Below are positions 27,501-35,090 of a DNA stretch of 64,000 nucleotides, in pieces. The stretch is from Tipula vernalis (lineage: Eukaryota > Arthropoda > Insecta > Diptera > Tipulidae). The notes beneath the pieces were generated by a model. It was not told the origin of the DNA. It was given only the letters and a program-made list of their open reading frames with translations, and ran no database searches. Both the position numbers and the translations under genes were made by a program. The DNA lies in NCBI GenBank assembly GCA_958295665.1, contig OY282558.1:186226015-186290014 (forward strand), given 5' to 3'. Position 1 is the stretch's first letter, and each line of letters starts with the position of its first letter.

Positions 27501-30500
27501 TAACACCACGTTCTGCAATATCATTCACGACTTTTATTTGACTAATTATCTTCATTCCGTTCTTGAAATTATCATCCTGAGGCCACATATCCGGATCTTT
27601 GTTTAAGAAATCTGTGGAAATCTTGAACCGGTTGAAAAAATCGCCAGTGTTTGGTTTAACAAAATCTGCCAGTTGTTTCGTAATGAATGTTTTCACATTA
27701 TCAATTTTCAACTCGACGCGCTTACTAGACTCGGCCTCTACATCCCTCATCATATTCAACTGTTTCACCATTCTTCTTTTCTCTGCACTAGAGACGTTTT
27801 CATCGAAAAAAGAGAATGCGATGCTTTCATCGGACAAATACCACAAATGACCACAAATTTTCGCCAACTTTTCATCATTTGTTTTGTAGAAATAAATATC
27901 TCGTAAATAGTTCAAATCCAGCTTTGGTGCTTTAGCTGCTTTAGTGCAATGTAACCTTAAATTCTTCTGTTCTTGTTATGCTAACTTAAATTCTTCACGA
28001 AAGATACATAATTTCAATACATAAATGGCTTTGGACATCCAGCGAGCATGATGAGTCAGTGTTCTTCGATTCAAAACGAGTTCATCAATAGAATGTTCAA
28101 AACTTTCGGCAACGGCACTGATTAAATGCATTGCTGCACGATCACTAATCTTCCATTTATCCAAAGCTGACAATATTCTAGGAGTAATAAAACATTTGCT
28201 TCCTCTAGGGGCTCCTTCTGCGCTTAGCACGGGCAAATCAATATTTTCGAAGCGCATGTCGTTATCAGGTATACTTTCGCTGTCACTCTCCGATGACGAA
28301 AATAATGCTTGTGAGTCTATTGGAATTGATTTACTTTTTGCTTCAAGATACCTTCGTTTACGATATTTTTCTGCTTACATACGTTCCGATTTCCGCTTTT
28401 CTCTTTCAATTTCATATTGACTGGCTCCAGTCAAATATCCGGGACGCCCTTTCTCACGCTGCGACAAGAGGAATCGCTTGTCGTCTTCACTGGTCATCAT
28501 GGACAAGGCATTGATATCTGCGATATCAAAAATATAATCATGTTTACTATTAAATACATTTTCTCTTTCACGGTAAACTTTTGAAGATTTATTTTTATTC
28601 TTTAGGAGATTTTTCCACTCATCATGCAATTTTTCCAATTTTACAATGGAATGTTGTTCTTTTTTCTGGATTGTCAGAACTGCACTTTCACGAATTGTTA
28701 ATTTTACAGTACGCTGATTGTAAAACAAAAGACAAATCACTTGCTTATTTAAGGGTAACTTGGTAACCAATAATTTGATAGTACTCATGGCCTTCTTAAA
28801 AATATTAATGAAACTCTTAAATGGACTATTTGAGGTTTTATTAGTTTCGAAAATTGGCCATAAAGTCGCCATTTGTTAACCGATTTGCGACATATTTGAT
28901 GTTTTGGAAAGGTAATTATATCTTCTATTCACCACAATTTTGATTTAGGCTGAGAAAAAATTTTAAATCATTTTTCTGTTCGTTTGAAAGTGAAAAATTG
29001 AAAAAAATACCGTTTTTATCGAAATTCGCGCTCAAGTCGCGACCTCTAAACCATCTTCGATTGACCCAATATTTTTTCTGTTCAAGTTTTTAAAATAACC
29101 TCACATTTCTAGGGGGTGTCCCGTTAGATATCTCTACATTTATTTTGCCCCATACAAACAAGGACCACCCTAATCTAGAGCTTTATTTAAAATTTAATTA
29201 GAAAACAGCTACTTTAGTTTACACGAACAATTAATATTCAAATATTTAGCCGTTGCTTATGAATCCACTTTAACTATTTACAGTAAATATATACGTCATT
29301 ATATGTGTATATAATTGTTTAACACTATGGCACTTTCCGCCAAATCAGGACAAATCCAATCCTCCTTAATTATATTCACATACATATATATATGTACGTT
29401 TCATTTTTATAAATATTTTAATTTTATTTTTATAGTTAAATAAAATTAGAACTATTTTTTATTTCTACTTTAAACTGTATAAAATCACGCGAGGTTTTCG
29501 TTTTTTTTTTTCTTTTTGCTTGTTTGCAAATCAGTTAAAATTTATAATGCGGCAATGGTATACAAATCTTAGGAAAATTATGATTATTTGATCAATAAAA
29601 TAAATGCAATATAAGCAGCAAGAGTAAAAAAATGGGGTGGTGAAGTAAAAAAAAAACCAACAGAAATACTATATGTACACTTTACAGTGAAGTGTCACAA
29701 TAAAATTTATCCTTTTATTTTATTTAATATTCATTTCACATTTTACGGTTCTCCATTTTTAAGGATAATACATGCACTAAAAACAAAAGAAAGTGAGGAA
29801 GTAGCGAAGATATATTGAATACTATTAATTTATTTATTTTAATTTTAAATAAAAATAACCATATGCCGTAGTTATTTTTACCCAGTGGTAGGTTTATCCT
29901 AATCTCTTTTAACCGTCTATCGTTAAAATTGTTTTAGTCCTCGAATAAAAAAACATTTTAACTTTAATACTAAAATCGATTGTGTATTTACAATATACAA
30001 CCTATAGGTCTACAAGTACACAATATACATACATAAATTCACAATGGAATGGAAAAAAACTATCTTTTGTAATCAAATTAAATTGAAGCAGAATAAGTAG
30101 ATTATCTTTTAGTATCCTTCTCTACTAGGTTTTATAGAGGAGGTGTAATTCGTTTATATGCCAAGAAACAAATAACACAAAAGGCTGTATCAGTAGTTAA
30201 AATTAGATGAACAACTTTGAAGTTGGGGAACTTTTTTTTTTTTTTATATTTTGTATTACATCTGTGGGGGGATACAAAACATTTAATTTGATTTAAGACG
30301 AAAAAAAGTTATAAAGTTTTATAGCTCTTACGTTTCTAACTAATCAACTAACTGAATGTTGTTGAGTTGGCTATTTGTTTTGCATTATTCCGAATTGTCT
30401 GCTTCTCTTATACATATATCGTATTTTACTTCAAGGGAGCTTTAAAAAAAGTAGATATAGTTTAAATAAACTTCTCGAAATTAAAGTGGTTACGCCCTAA

Positions 30501-32820
30501 AATAAAAATAAAATGGCGTTTATAATTTTAACTTAAAATAATAATCGAGTTTCATATGTAATCCAAAATGTATTCTATTATTTGCAGCAACTGAAATTCG
30601 TTGTCAAGAAAAATCAAAAGGCGGGGTAAGTTATGAAGTCATCCTGGCTGAACCAGCACCAGCTGCAATATTACCAAAATTACAACAAACAATTGAAAAA
30701 AAAGTTTCAGCTGAAGAAATCGAAGAAAAATTAAAAGCGGCCGAAAAACGTAGACTTGTAAGTATATTAAAAAAAAAAAAAAAAAAAAAACTAATTAACA
30801 TTCAAAATGACAAGTCACTAACTAAATTAATGATTTTATAAAATAGTCACTGGAATCAAAAAAAGTTGCTGATTGGACAGCCAAAATCGCTAAAATTGAG
30901 GAAGCATCACGTAAAAAGGATGAATTAAATAACGAATTTATGGTTCAAACACGTGAAGCTTTGGAAGCTAAAATGGAACATACGGTTGAAAAACGTGAAG
31001 CATTACTAACTGATATAAAAGAAAAATTAAAAATTCATCTTCAAGAAATAGAAAAAGCTAGAATGATTTTGGAAAAACAAAAAACAGATGAACGAACTGC
31101 ATTAGAAGAAAAATTAAGAACTGCGGCTACATTGCGCGAGGAGAATATTAAGAAAACACTAGAACGTCTAAAGGAACATGTAAGAATTTTATAATTTTTT
31201 ATTTTTTTTTTGTAACTATCATATAAAATAATATTTAAAAATTATAATATATACCTCTAATAATGTTATATAACCTGCACAAATATAACTTAAGAAATTT
31301 TAGTTAATATTTTCATTTTATAATTTTCTTTTGTGCATGTAACATAAAAATTACATTGAAATTTTTTTTTTCGATTAATAAAATATTATCAATTTTTTTT
31401 GTTTGTTGTTAAATCATCCTATAATTTATTTAGTCAGTTTTATTTACTGATTTTTTTATTTTTGTAAATATACTTGAGGAGTACATTAAAATTGCTTCTA
31501 CTTTTACTTGTACAAGATAAGGATTGAAATGTAAAGAATTCGAATAATAAGTTATAATGGTGTAAATCCATTTTTGTTTTCGTGTGTTTATTTTGTCACT
31601 TTTTAATTAAATTGAAAAAACTTTTATACTTACAGTAACAATGATTTTTAATAATACTTTTCAAGTTCAATTTCGTATTGTTTCTTCGTCAGTTCTTCTT
31701 CAACAGTTATTCTAGGAATTCTAACAATGGTCGTTAAAAAAAGAACGAGCAATCCGAAATCGATATTCTAAAGTATTATTAACAGTCATTGTTACTATAA
31801 GGAATAAAGTTTTTTTTAACTAAATTGCTGTTTTTATTACCAAAAAAATTAAAATAATAAATCGAAAATACCGTTTAAGTACAAGCTAATGTAATGCACG
31901 TAAATGTTATTGGAGTCTATATAGTATATTATAAAATTATTAAGTATATTTATAATATGTAAACTTGCGTATTATAAATATATTCTCTTGCCATTATAAA
32001 TACACATAAAATATTATTTTTATTTATTTATATATATTTTTTTTATTCACTACTACCAAATTTTGTTCACAAAACCACCTAAAATTAATAAAATTACAAC
32101 AATCCGTCAATCACCAAAAACAATATGAAAAAACTTAAAATTTAAATACAATCTTGTGTGAACCATAAGAATACAACGAAAATATCTGAAGTGCGAGTGC
32201 AAGTAGATTCACGTGATAATAGAAAACAAGAGGAACAATGCCGGATCATAGAGAATAAATTATATTTAGCCGAACAGAATCGTCAAAAGGAAATAGAAAA
32301 GAAATTAGAGAATATTCGAAAACATGTAGGTTTTTATTTTATTGTTTTAATTTTCTTCTTATAATTTTTCAATTTATTATTTATATAACCAAAAAAAATC
32401 AAAAATTGTATCATAAATGCTTCATTTATAATTATTTCTTATTAATAAATTGTAAAAAAACATTTAAACATAAATCTAACTATATTTTTGACAAATCATC
32501 AGAACTATTTTATTTTTATTTCATCATTAATTCTAATTTTGCATGTATTCAAAGCTTGCGAATAATTAATATTGTTAAACGGTGAACTTGTTTCGAAACC
32601 ACTTTTACATTAATCTTAATTAAAAAAAAAAAAAAATGTATATTAATTAACCTAAAGAAACATACTTATAAACCATAAACGATTGTACTAAATTTAATCA
32701 ACTAAAAATATTTAATTATTCAATTTTTAGGAACGACGCGCAGAAATGGTTCGTCAAAATAAAGCAGCTCTTTCTTCAAATAAAGAAAATTCTATTATTA
32801 CAACTGAGTCATCTGGTTAA
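2223..32820 (+). CDS. stai: stathmin (spliced gene model, six coding exons)
   Basis: Stathmins bind two tubulin heterodimers through a long helix, sequester them and promote microtubule catastrophe; the insect gene is needed for axonal microtubule and synapse stability. Model: join(2223..2298, 4340..4423, 30588..30757, 30847..31179, 32170..32325, 32731..32820), 909 nt, 302 residues plus stop. All introns are GT-AG and all phases agree (1, 1, 0, 0, 0). The order is a Cys-rich N-terminus, a basic linker, a stathmin signature (TEIRCQEKSKGG, YEVILAEPAP), then a Lys/Glu-rich coiled coil with internal repeats. The last four exons are certain by family resemblance. The first two are inferred from phase, donor quality and composition. 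The 26-kb third gap is packed with transposons. Further alternative first exons could lie outside the window. Confidence 0.85.
2299..4339 (+). other. stathmin intron 1
   Basis: Two kilobases of AT-rich intron. It contains long poly-T and poly-A runs (near 2526, 3017, 4276) and a small GC-rich stem, ACGCCGGT near 3140 pairing with ACCGGCGT near 3173. No coding or transposon protein sequence was recognised. Confidence 0.5.
4340..4423 (+). CDS. stai: stathmin exon 2, basic linker, possible cassette exon
   Basis: An 84-nt exon lies between a pyrimidine-rich acceptor (TTTTTTATAG) and a consensus donor (A then GTAAGT). It encodes NRRSAPIKKSTKARTKQPRA and then SKKVKFI, a strongly basic linker. Both ends are phase 1, so the exon can be included or skipped without changing frame. 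If skipped, the first exon joins 30588 as an alanine codon (G+CA). The coding-like composition stands out from the AT-rich surroundings, and the donor phase fits the stathmin core exon 26 kb downstream. An ORF upstream of the acceptor (4210..4339) is mostly poly-Lys translation of A-runs and is not regarded as coding. Confidence 0.65.
4424..7216 (+). other. stathmin intron 2, first part
   Basis: AT-rich intronic sequence. Apart from a hairpin at 6229..6352 nothing was recognised. The 153-codon ORF at 6041..6502 runs through that hairpin and is regarded as chance. Confidence 0.5.
6229..6352. repeat. 124-bp hairpin (inverted repeat)
   Basis: The arm at about 6229..6265 (beginning ACTTTTTTGGTAATTTCGCA) is matched in reverse complement by about 6316..6352 (ending AATTACCAAAAAGT), with a loop of about 50 bp. 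The arms are nearly perfect over some 35 bp. It is probably the remnant of a small MITE; no clear target duplication was identified. Confidence 0.7.
7217..8871. mobile_element. Tc1-like fold-back element with two inverted 3' halves
   Basis: A 1.66-kb structure is flanked by TA on both sides (7215..7216 and 8872..8873). It begins CAGTCCGAACCAAAATTATT and ends with the reverse complement of nearly the same sequence. The similarity is not limited to the termini: roughly 7217..7916 and 8160..8871 are reverse complements of each other with scattered substitutions. Both arms carry the same degenerate 3' half of a Tc1-type transposase, reading towards the termini. Short pieces resemble the NNAPVHK box and the downstream W..Q..DLNL box. 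A loop of about 240 bp holds a further degraded transposase piece near 8100. The TA target and transposase pieces indicate the Tc1/mariner superfamily. Every reading frame is broken. Confidence 0.85.
8872..11715. other. intronic sequence with old unclassified repeats
   Basis: No gene is seen. Around 9050..9310 lies a less AT-rich stretch (TCTCGAAAACGGCTTATCCG and nearby GTCTGT-like words) of the kind found in dispersed insect repeats, but its class is not recognised. A motif of the form ATGGCGGACCCAATAT near 10579 recurs as ATGGCGGATCCAATAT near 10930. Confidence 0.35.
11716..11880 (+). pseudogene. PIF/Harbinger transposase N-terminal fragment
   Basis: A 54-residue reading frame contains RRRFWFSKEGFHYLTNTLRE, which matches the general pattern of the N-terminal region of PIF/Harbinger (HARBI1-type) transposases: R.R.RFSK..V.YL...L. 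Only this N-terminal piece is present. No catalytic aspartates are seen downstream before the stop and the sequence reverts to AT-rich intron, so it is a decayed fragment. It is a separate copy from the more complete Harbinger element at about 25.0 kb. Confidence 0.6.
11881..15461. other. intronic sequence with degenerate repeats
   Basis: Three diverged copies of a block with words like ATTTTTATATTC...TAATCTA occur near 12590, 12765 and 12893. A diverged two-unit repeat of about 55 bp (TAGCCAC...CCTTGACTT) lies at about 14511..14620. A short GT microsatellite is at 13281. A coding-like but unclassified stretch ends near 15457 and is listed separately. No host gene is seen. Confidence 0.4.
15303..15458 (+). 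pseudogene. unclassified coding-like remnant
   Basis: In-frame sequence NDTATPTTRQLNMLITSKGN continues to APNLLIRLQSQQLELVYPSN. Its amino-acid composition is normal and unlike the translations of the surrounding AT-rich DNA, so it may be the remnant of a transposon or retrogene ORF. The family is not recognised. It stops at the tail of the LINE that begins at 15460, so that insertion may have cut it. Confidence 0.3.
15460..16401 (-). mobile_element. 5'-truncated LINE (3' end of ORF2 with TAAA-type tail)
   Basis: On the minus strand an ORF (16401..16015) followed by a frame change encodes the C-terminal part of a non-LTR retrotransposon ORF2. Visible words are FRKKLFLSYLLPHFIYGDIV, VLQRCFNACTRFIFGIRKFD and, near the end, CVRGVSLWNSIPLEIKRL, stopping near 15801. 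The last motif is the usual ..ARLWNSLP.. C-terminus of CR1/LOA/Jockey-like elements. It is followed by about 340 bp of 3' sequence and a simple repeat tail, (TTTA)n on the plus strand at 15460..15525, which is the expected minus-strand (TAAA)n tail. The same kind of LINE is more complete at 35-38 kb. Confidence 0.75.
16402..17065. other. intronic AT-rich sequence, nothing recognised
   Basis: No coding sequence or repeat structure was recognised between the LINE and the MITE at 17066. Confidence 0.4.
17066..17315. mobile_element. 250-bp MITE with TA target duplication
   Basis: Termini CAGGGTGAGTTTTT and AAAAACTCACCCTG are exact inverted copies, flanked on both sides by TA. Size (250 bp), lack of coding sequence and TA duplication indicate a Tc1/mariner-type MITE. 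A further internal match (GAGAAAATTA near the left end and TAATTTTCTC near the right) extends the terminal inverted repeat imperfectly. Confidence 0.85.
17316..20760. other. AT-rich intron, nothing recognised
   Basis: Long stretch of very AT-rich sequence with homopolymer runs. No transposase, reverse transcriptase or host exon could be recognised, and the ORFs in it (such as 19719..19964) look like chance. Confidence 0.4.
20761..22400 (-). mobile_element. copia (Ty1) LTR retrotransposon remnant
   Basis: Minus-strand pieces of a copia Pol polyprotein are present. An aspartic protease site, TVDSGASNHMTSKHKWL, reads on the complement near 21900..21970. Integrase pieces follow at lower coordinates: ARCDNGTEFI near 21545 and, in another frame, EQNGFIERDNRTIKQSMEQ near 21410..21465, a typical copia integrase core with D and E residues. 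The frames are interrupted many times and the GAG-preintegrase region is barely legible. No RT box or LTRs were found, so the limits are approximate and the part below 21319 is included only because it lies downstream. Confidence 0.7.
21319..21990 (-). pseudogene. copia protease-integrase fragments
   Basis: This is the legible part of the copia remnant. The protease DSGA motif lies near the high-coordinate end, and the integrase CDNGTEF and EQNGFIERDNRT boxes near 21400..21560. At least two frameshifts and several stops separate the pieces. It cannot encode a working protein. Confidence 0.75.
22401..23281. other. intronic sequence, nothing recognised
   Basis: No host exon or known element is seen. 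A 100-codon minus-strand ORF (22928..23230) has no recognisable motif. Confidence 0.35.
23282..23670. mobile_element. 389-bp MITE with 22-bp terminal inverted repeats
   Basis: GGGGCCTATTCCCGAACACA at the left end is answered by TGTGTTCGGGAATAGGGCCC at the right. The arms differ by one inserted C. The interior is AT-rich, non-coding and contains repeated ACAATATTGT words. No certain target duplication was seen, so the superfamily is left open. Confidence 0.8.
24131..24563. repeat. tandem satellite, four units of about 107-118 bp
   Basis: Four diverged units each begin near GGCCAAGTTCCTTCCTAATT (starts about 24131, 24240, 24346 and 24453). Each continues through CCAGAACTT, AAAAATCATTTTAGAATCC and GCTGAATTTCATCAAAATCGG. 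Units 2 to 4 are closely similar; the first is more diverged. The ORFs through it are by-products of the repeat. Confidence 0.85.
24564..24980. other. spacer between satellite and Harbinger element
   Basis: A short imperfect stem (CTACAACGGAC near 24633 against GTCCGTTGCAG near 24665) resembles terminal sequence of pogo/Tigger-like elements, but no partner end was found. The rest is AT-rich. Confidence 0.35.
25020..25880 (+). pseudogene. Harbinger (HARBI1-like) transposase
   Basis: Three reading frames in succession make up a HARBI1-like DDE transposase. The N-terminal part has RFKKLFRLNKQTVQYLI and RVSFGIKLLCALH. A middle part has AVLGAIDGCQIAI with the first catalytic Asp, and YYQGNLFRNLKGYHGLNILV. 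The C-terminal part has LIGDSGF with the second Asp and IIEKYFGVVKSQFRCL with the catalytic Glu, ending in an acidic tail. All three catalytic residues survive, but the frame is broken near 25270 and 25490. A stretch is deleted before GAIDG, where the helix-turn-helix region should continue, and another after CDSNMRIN. The protein would normally cut and paste the element at a 3-bp target. Confidence 0.85.
26127..26467 (-). pseudogene. putative Harbinger accessory protein, two exons
   Basis: On the minus strand an ORF (26467..26273) ends at a consensus donor (AAAATG then GTAAGT) and contains STTGHHRSQPTPEP. A second exon (26203..26127) follows acceptor TTTACAG and ends at donor GTAGGT. In one frame it reads FEQRYLELEEKRLKLEANHI, a charged coiled coil of the type that ends Myb/MADF-like Harbinger accessory proteins. 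The two pieces do not join in frame as they stand, so this copy is probably dead or the exon limits are wrong. Position beside a Harbinger transposase supports the call. Confidence 0.45.
26471..27063. other. spacer, nothing certain
   Basis: May contain the remaining part of the Harbinger accessory gene on the minus strand, but no motif is legible. AT-rich. Confidence 0.3.
27064..29170 (-). mobile_element. TIR DNA transposon with long terminal repeats and deleted core
   Basis: The termini are inverted repeats about 165 bp long. The left end starts GGGTGGCCCTT at 27064. The right end is its imperfect reverse complement ending CCACCC at 29170. TA flanks both sides. Within the repeats, the stretch around AATATTGGGTCAATCGAAGA (27160s) is exactly mirrored near 29050..29070. 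Three minus-strand ORFs between the ends form one broken transposase-like protein. The superfamily is not assigned: the C-terminal GHLWYLSDES..FFDE and VVNDIAERGVKLIQDYN motifs are known to me only from uncharacterised multicopy proteins of invertebrate genomes. Confidence 0.8.
27460..28872 (-). pseudogene. transposase-like protein of unassigned family, central domain deleted
   Basis: Reading on the minus strand, 28872..28375 gives an N-terminal charged region (EKGRPGYLTGASQYEIERE). Sequence continuing to 28257..27976 gives SALDKWKISDRAAMHLISAV and SIDELVLNRR, which runs straight into TLTHHARWMSKAIYVLKL. Finally 27915..27460 gives KICGHLWYLSDESIAFSFFD and the conserved VVNDIAERGVKLIQDYN. In intact relatives a long central segment separates the SIDELVLNRR-type and HHARWM-type motifs, so the presumed catalytic core has been removed cleanly. 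In-frame stops (near 28373 and 27975) also break it. Confidence 0.7.
29171..30587 (+). other. end of stathmin long intron, transposon-free
   Basis: AT-rich intron with homopolymer runs and no recognisable mobile element, leading to the acceptor TATTTGCAG at 30587. Confidence 0.5.
30588..30757 (+). CDS. stai: stathmin exon 3, signature and start of helix
   Basis: Follows acceptor TTTGCAG and ends at donor GTAAGT. Two leading bases complete a codon; 56 codons follow, ending in phase 0. It carries TEIRCQEKSKGG and YEVILAEPAP, the N-terminal stathmin-domain signature that caps tubulin. The beginning of the helix follows (VSAEEIEEKLKAAEKRRL), comparable to the SLEEIQKKLEAAEERR-like segment of vertebrate stathmins. 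Confidence 0.95.
30847..31179 (+). CDS. stai: stathmin exon 4, tubulin-binding helix
   Basis: 111 codons, phase 0 at both ends, between acceptor AAATAG and donor GTAAGA. The sequence is a continuous charged helix with two internally similar Lys/Glu-rich repeats: EASRKKDELNNEFMVQTREA, then HTVEKREALLTDIKEKLKIH and LRTAATLREENIKKTLERLK. This is the part that lies along two tubulin heterodimers. The extended helix with an extra repeat is typical of insect stathmins. Confidence 0.95.
31180..32169 (+). other. stathmin intron 4
   Basis: Very AT-rich intron of 990 bp with no coding signal. Confidence 0.6.
32170..32325 (+). CDS. stai: stathmin exon 5, distal helix
   Basis: 52 codons, phase 0 at both ends. 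The acceptor is taken as CATAAG at 32169 so that the exon starts NTTKISEV, which continues the helix of exon 4 (ERLKEH) as in other insect stathmins. The polypyrimidine tract is poor. The end LYLAEQNRQKEIEKKLENIR is highly typical of the family, followed by donor GTAGGT. Confidence 0.85.
32731..32820 (+). CDS. stai: stathmin exon 6, C-terminus
   Basis: Follows a good acceptor (ATTTTTAG) and encodes ERRAEMVRQNKAALSSNKEN and a short Ser/Thr-rich tail ending in TAA at 32818. ERRAE..RQNKAAL is the usual C-terminal end of insect stathmins. Confidence 0.9.
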   Translation, partial: ERRAEMVRQNKAALSSNKENSIITTESSG

Positions 32821-35090
32821 GTTTTACAAAACATCTTTGAGCTTCCCATTTTTAATTAACAAACAACATATTATAATACAATTTAAAGCCCAACAAAATT
32901 ATTATTAATAAATTATTATTTAAAATTTGAATTTAATTTTATTGTTTTATTTTAATTAAACAAACAAATTATCATTAAAATTAATACTATTAAAATAAAA
33001 AAATATATAACGGCCACCGGATGATAATAATGAAAGTAAAAACATTTAATAAAATTTTTTAATTAAATAAAACATTATCATCTGTGCTTTTAATATATTT
33101 GAATAAAAAGAATTATATATTTATATTAACAAAAAAAAACCCTTTTCACAATTTACATAACGTTTCTCTAAAATTAATAAAACATACATACATCCTAAAA
33201 TGTGCTTTGTCGTTACAAAAAAAAAAAAAAAAAAAAGAATCAACTATAAATCAGCGTGTTCAATTTTAAGTTCATTTCTATTAATAAAAGCAATTTATAG
33301 TACATTAATTAAATATTAAACAAAAAGCATATAAACAGCAGGGACTGAATTAAACATTTTCTAAAATTGCGCAACAAAAAGCATGGCCAGAAACTGTTTT
33401 ATAAAATCACATTTTGTTTTCATTTCAATGTAAAAAAAAAAAATTTTATGACATGGTTGCCGATATTTTAATTATTACAATTATTATTATAATTAATTTT
33501 TATAAACGCCATAATTATATTTACATAAAACAATAAAATAAAAATAACAAATGAAATCTAAATTAGATGTTGTATAGTGTTTTATTATTATATTCATACT
33601 TATATTATTAATTAACTTATTTTATTTTAAATACTTATATGAAAAATTAAAAATTAGTTTTCTTTATTTTTTGCATAATTGTAATAAAAAAAACAAATAT
33701 AAAATAATAAAAAAAATATTGCCGCTCTGCTGCCTTTTTTTAATTTTATTAAAGAAATATTATTATGATTAATAACTAAATATAAAAAAATATAATCAAA
33801 AAAAAAAAACAAAAAAAAGCTCAATAAATATTTATATTTATACAATACATAAAATTATATATTGCTTTATTTACTTTTTATTAAGCATTATTTTTATAAA
33901 TTGAAATAAAATTTAAAATTATCATCTCCATATATATTGAAGGACAATTAAACGGAATTTTAATAAAAGAATCAAAATTATTAAAAACTAAATTGGACCC
34001 ATATTATGATACTATAATTTATAAATACATTATTTAATTATTATTATTATTATTATTAATATAATGACTGCCAATTTTATAAAACTAAAATTAATAAATA
34101 AAACCTTAGCAGAATCATATCAAAGAATAATTTATATTTTTATAATAAAAATATAAAAGAAAAACCAATTTTTTATATATAATTTGCGATGTTTCTTTTA
34201 TTATTAACGTATTTATGTTTTACATACACTTTTTGTGAAAATTTCAGTTTCATATCATAACGTATTAAATTAACAAACATTTTTTTTTCTTAATTTAAAG
34301 TAAATGTGAGAATTATAATAATAAAAAAAAAAAAATATTTAAATTAAGGGATAATAAATAAAAACGCTTGCCTCAAATATTTTATTTTTTATGTTTTGGT
34401 TTTTTTATGTAAGAATATATTTGAATAGAAGTTTAAGGATAATTAAAATGTGGAATACGTTAGATAAATAAGAAAATAACGAAATTGATTATTTTATTTA
34501 AATATCATTTTCAATTATATAAATATATATTTATATATGTATTATATAATATATAATATGTGTATTTATGTTTTTTTTTTTTATTGATTGGCTTACTTTT
34601 ACGGTTAGCATTTTTTATAAATAAATTGAAAATGAATTTTCTTATTAAACAAATACATTATTAAAAATTTAAATATATTATTAATAAAACATTATTATTA
34701 TTATTATTATTATTATATAGCACAAGCAAGCTTCTGTGATGGGTTTCAATTCGTAATTAATAAAAAAATAAAAAATAAAAAAAAAAAAATTTATATCTTT
34801 AAAAATGAAATACTGAAAATATTTACAATTTAGCTAAAAAATAACAAAAGTATGTATTACAAATTAATATGAATTTAGTGTAATAATATACTTAAAATAT
34901 ATAATAAATTTAAAAAAAAAAACAAACAAATAATCAAATTAAAATAAAAACTAATACAAAACCAGAAAATATAGAGTTTGCTTTTCAGGCTAAAATATGG
35001 GGACATTTATTTCACTTTACAAGTAATTACACATAGTACCTGTATACAACGAAAATATATGAATCGTATTTTAAATTCGAACGCCAGGAA
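32821..35090. other. extremely AT-rich region, 3' UTR and intergenic
   Basis: Nearly pure A/T over 2.2 kb with (ATT)n microsatellites near 34040 and 34690 and many homopolymer runs. It probably includes the stathmin 3' UTR. No further gene or transposon protein is seen. Confidence 0.55.
32907..32912 (+). promoter_or_regulatory. candidate polyadenylation signal of stathmin
   Basis: First AATAAA after the stop codon (about 87 nt downstream). The whole 3' region is so AT-rich that several further candidates exist. Confidence 0.3.
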
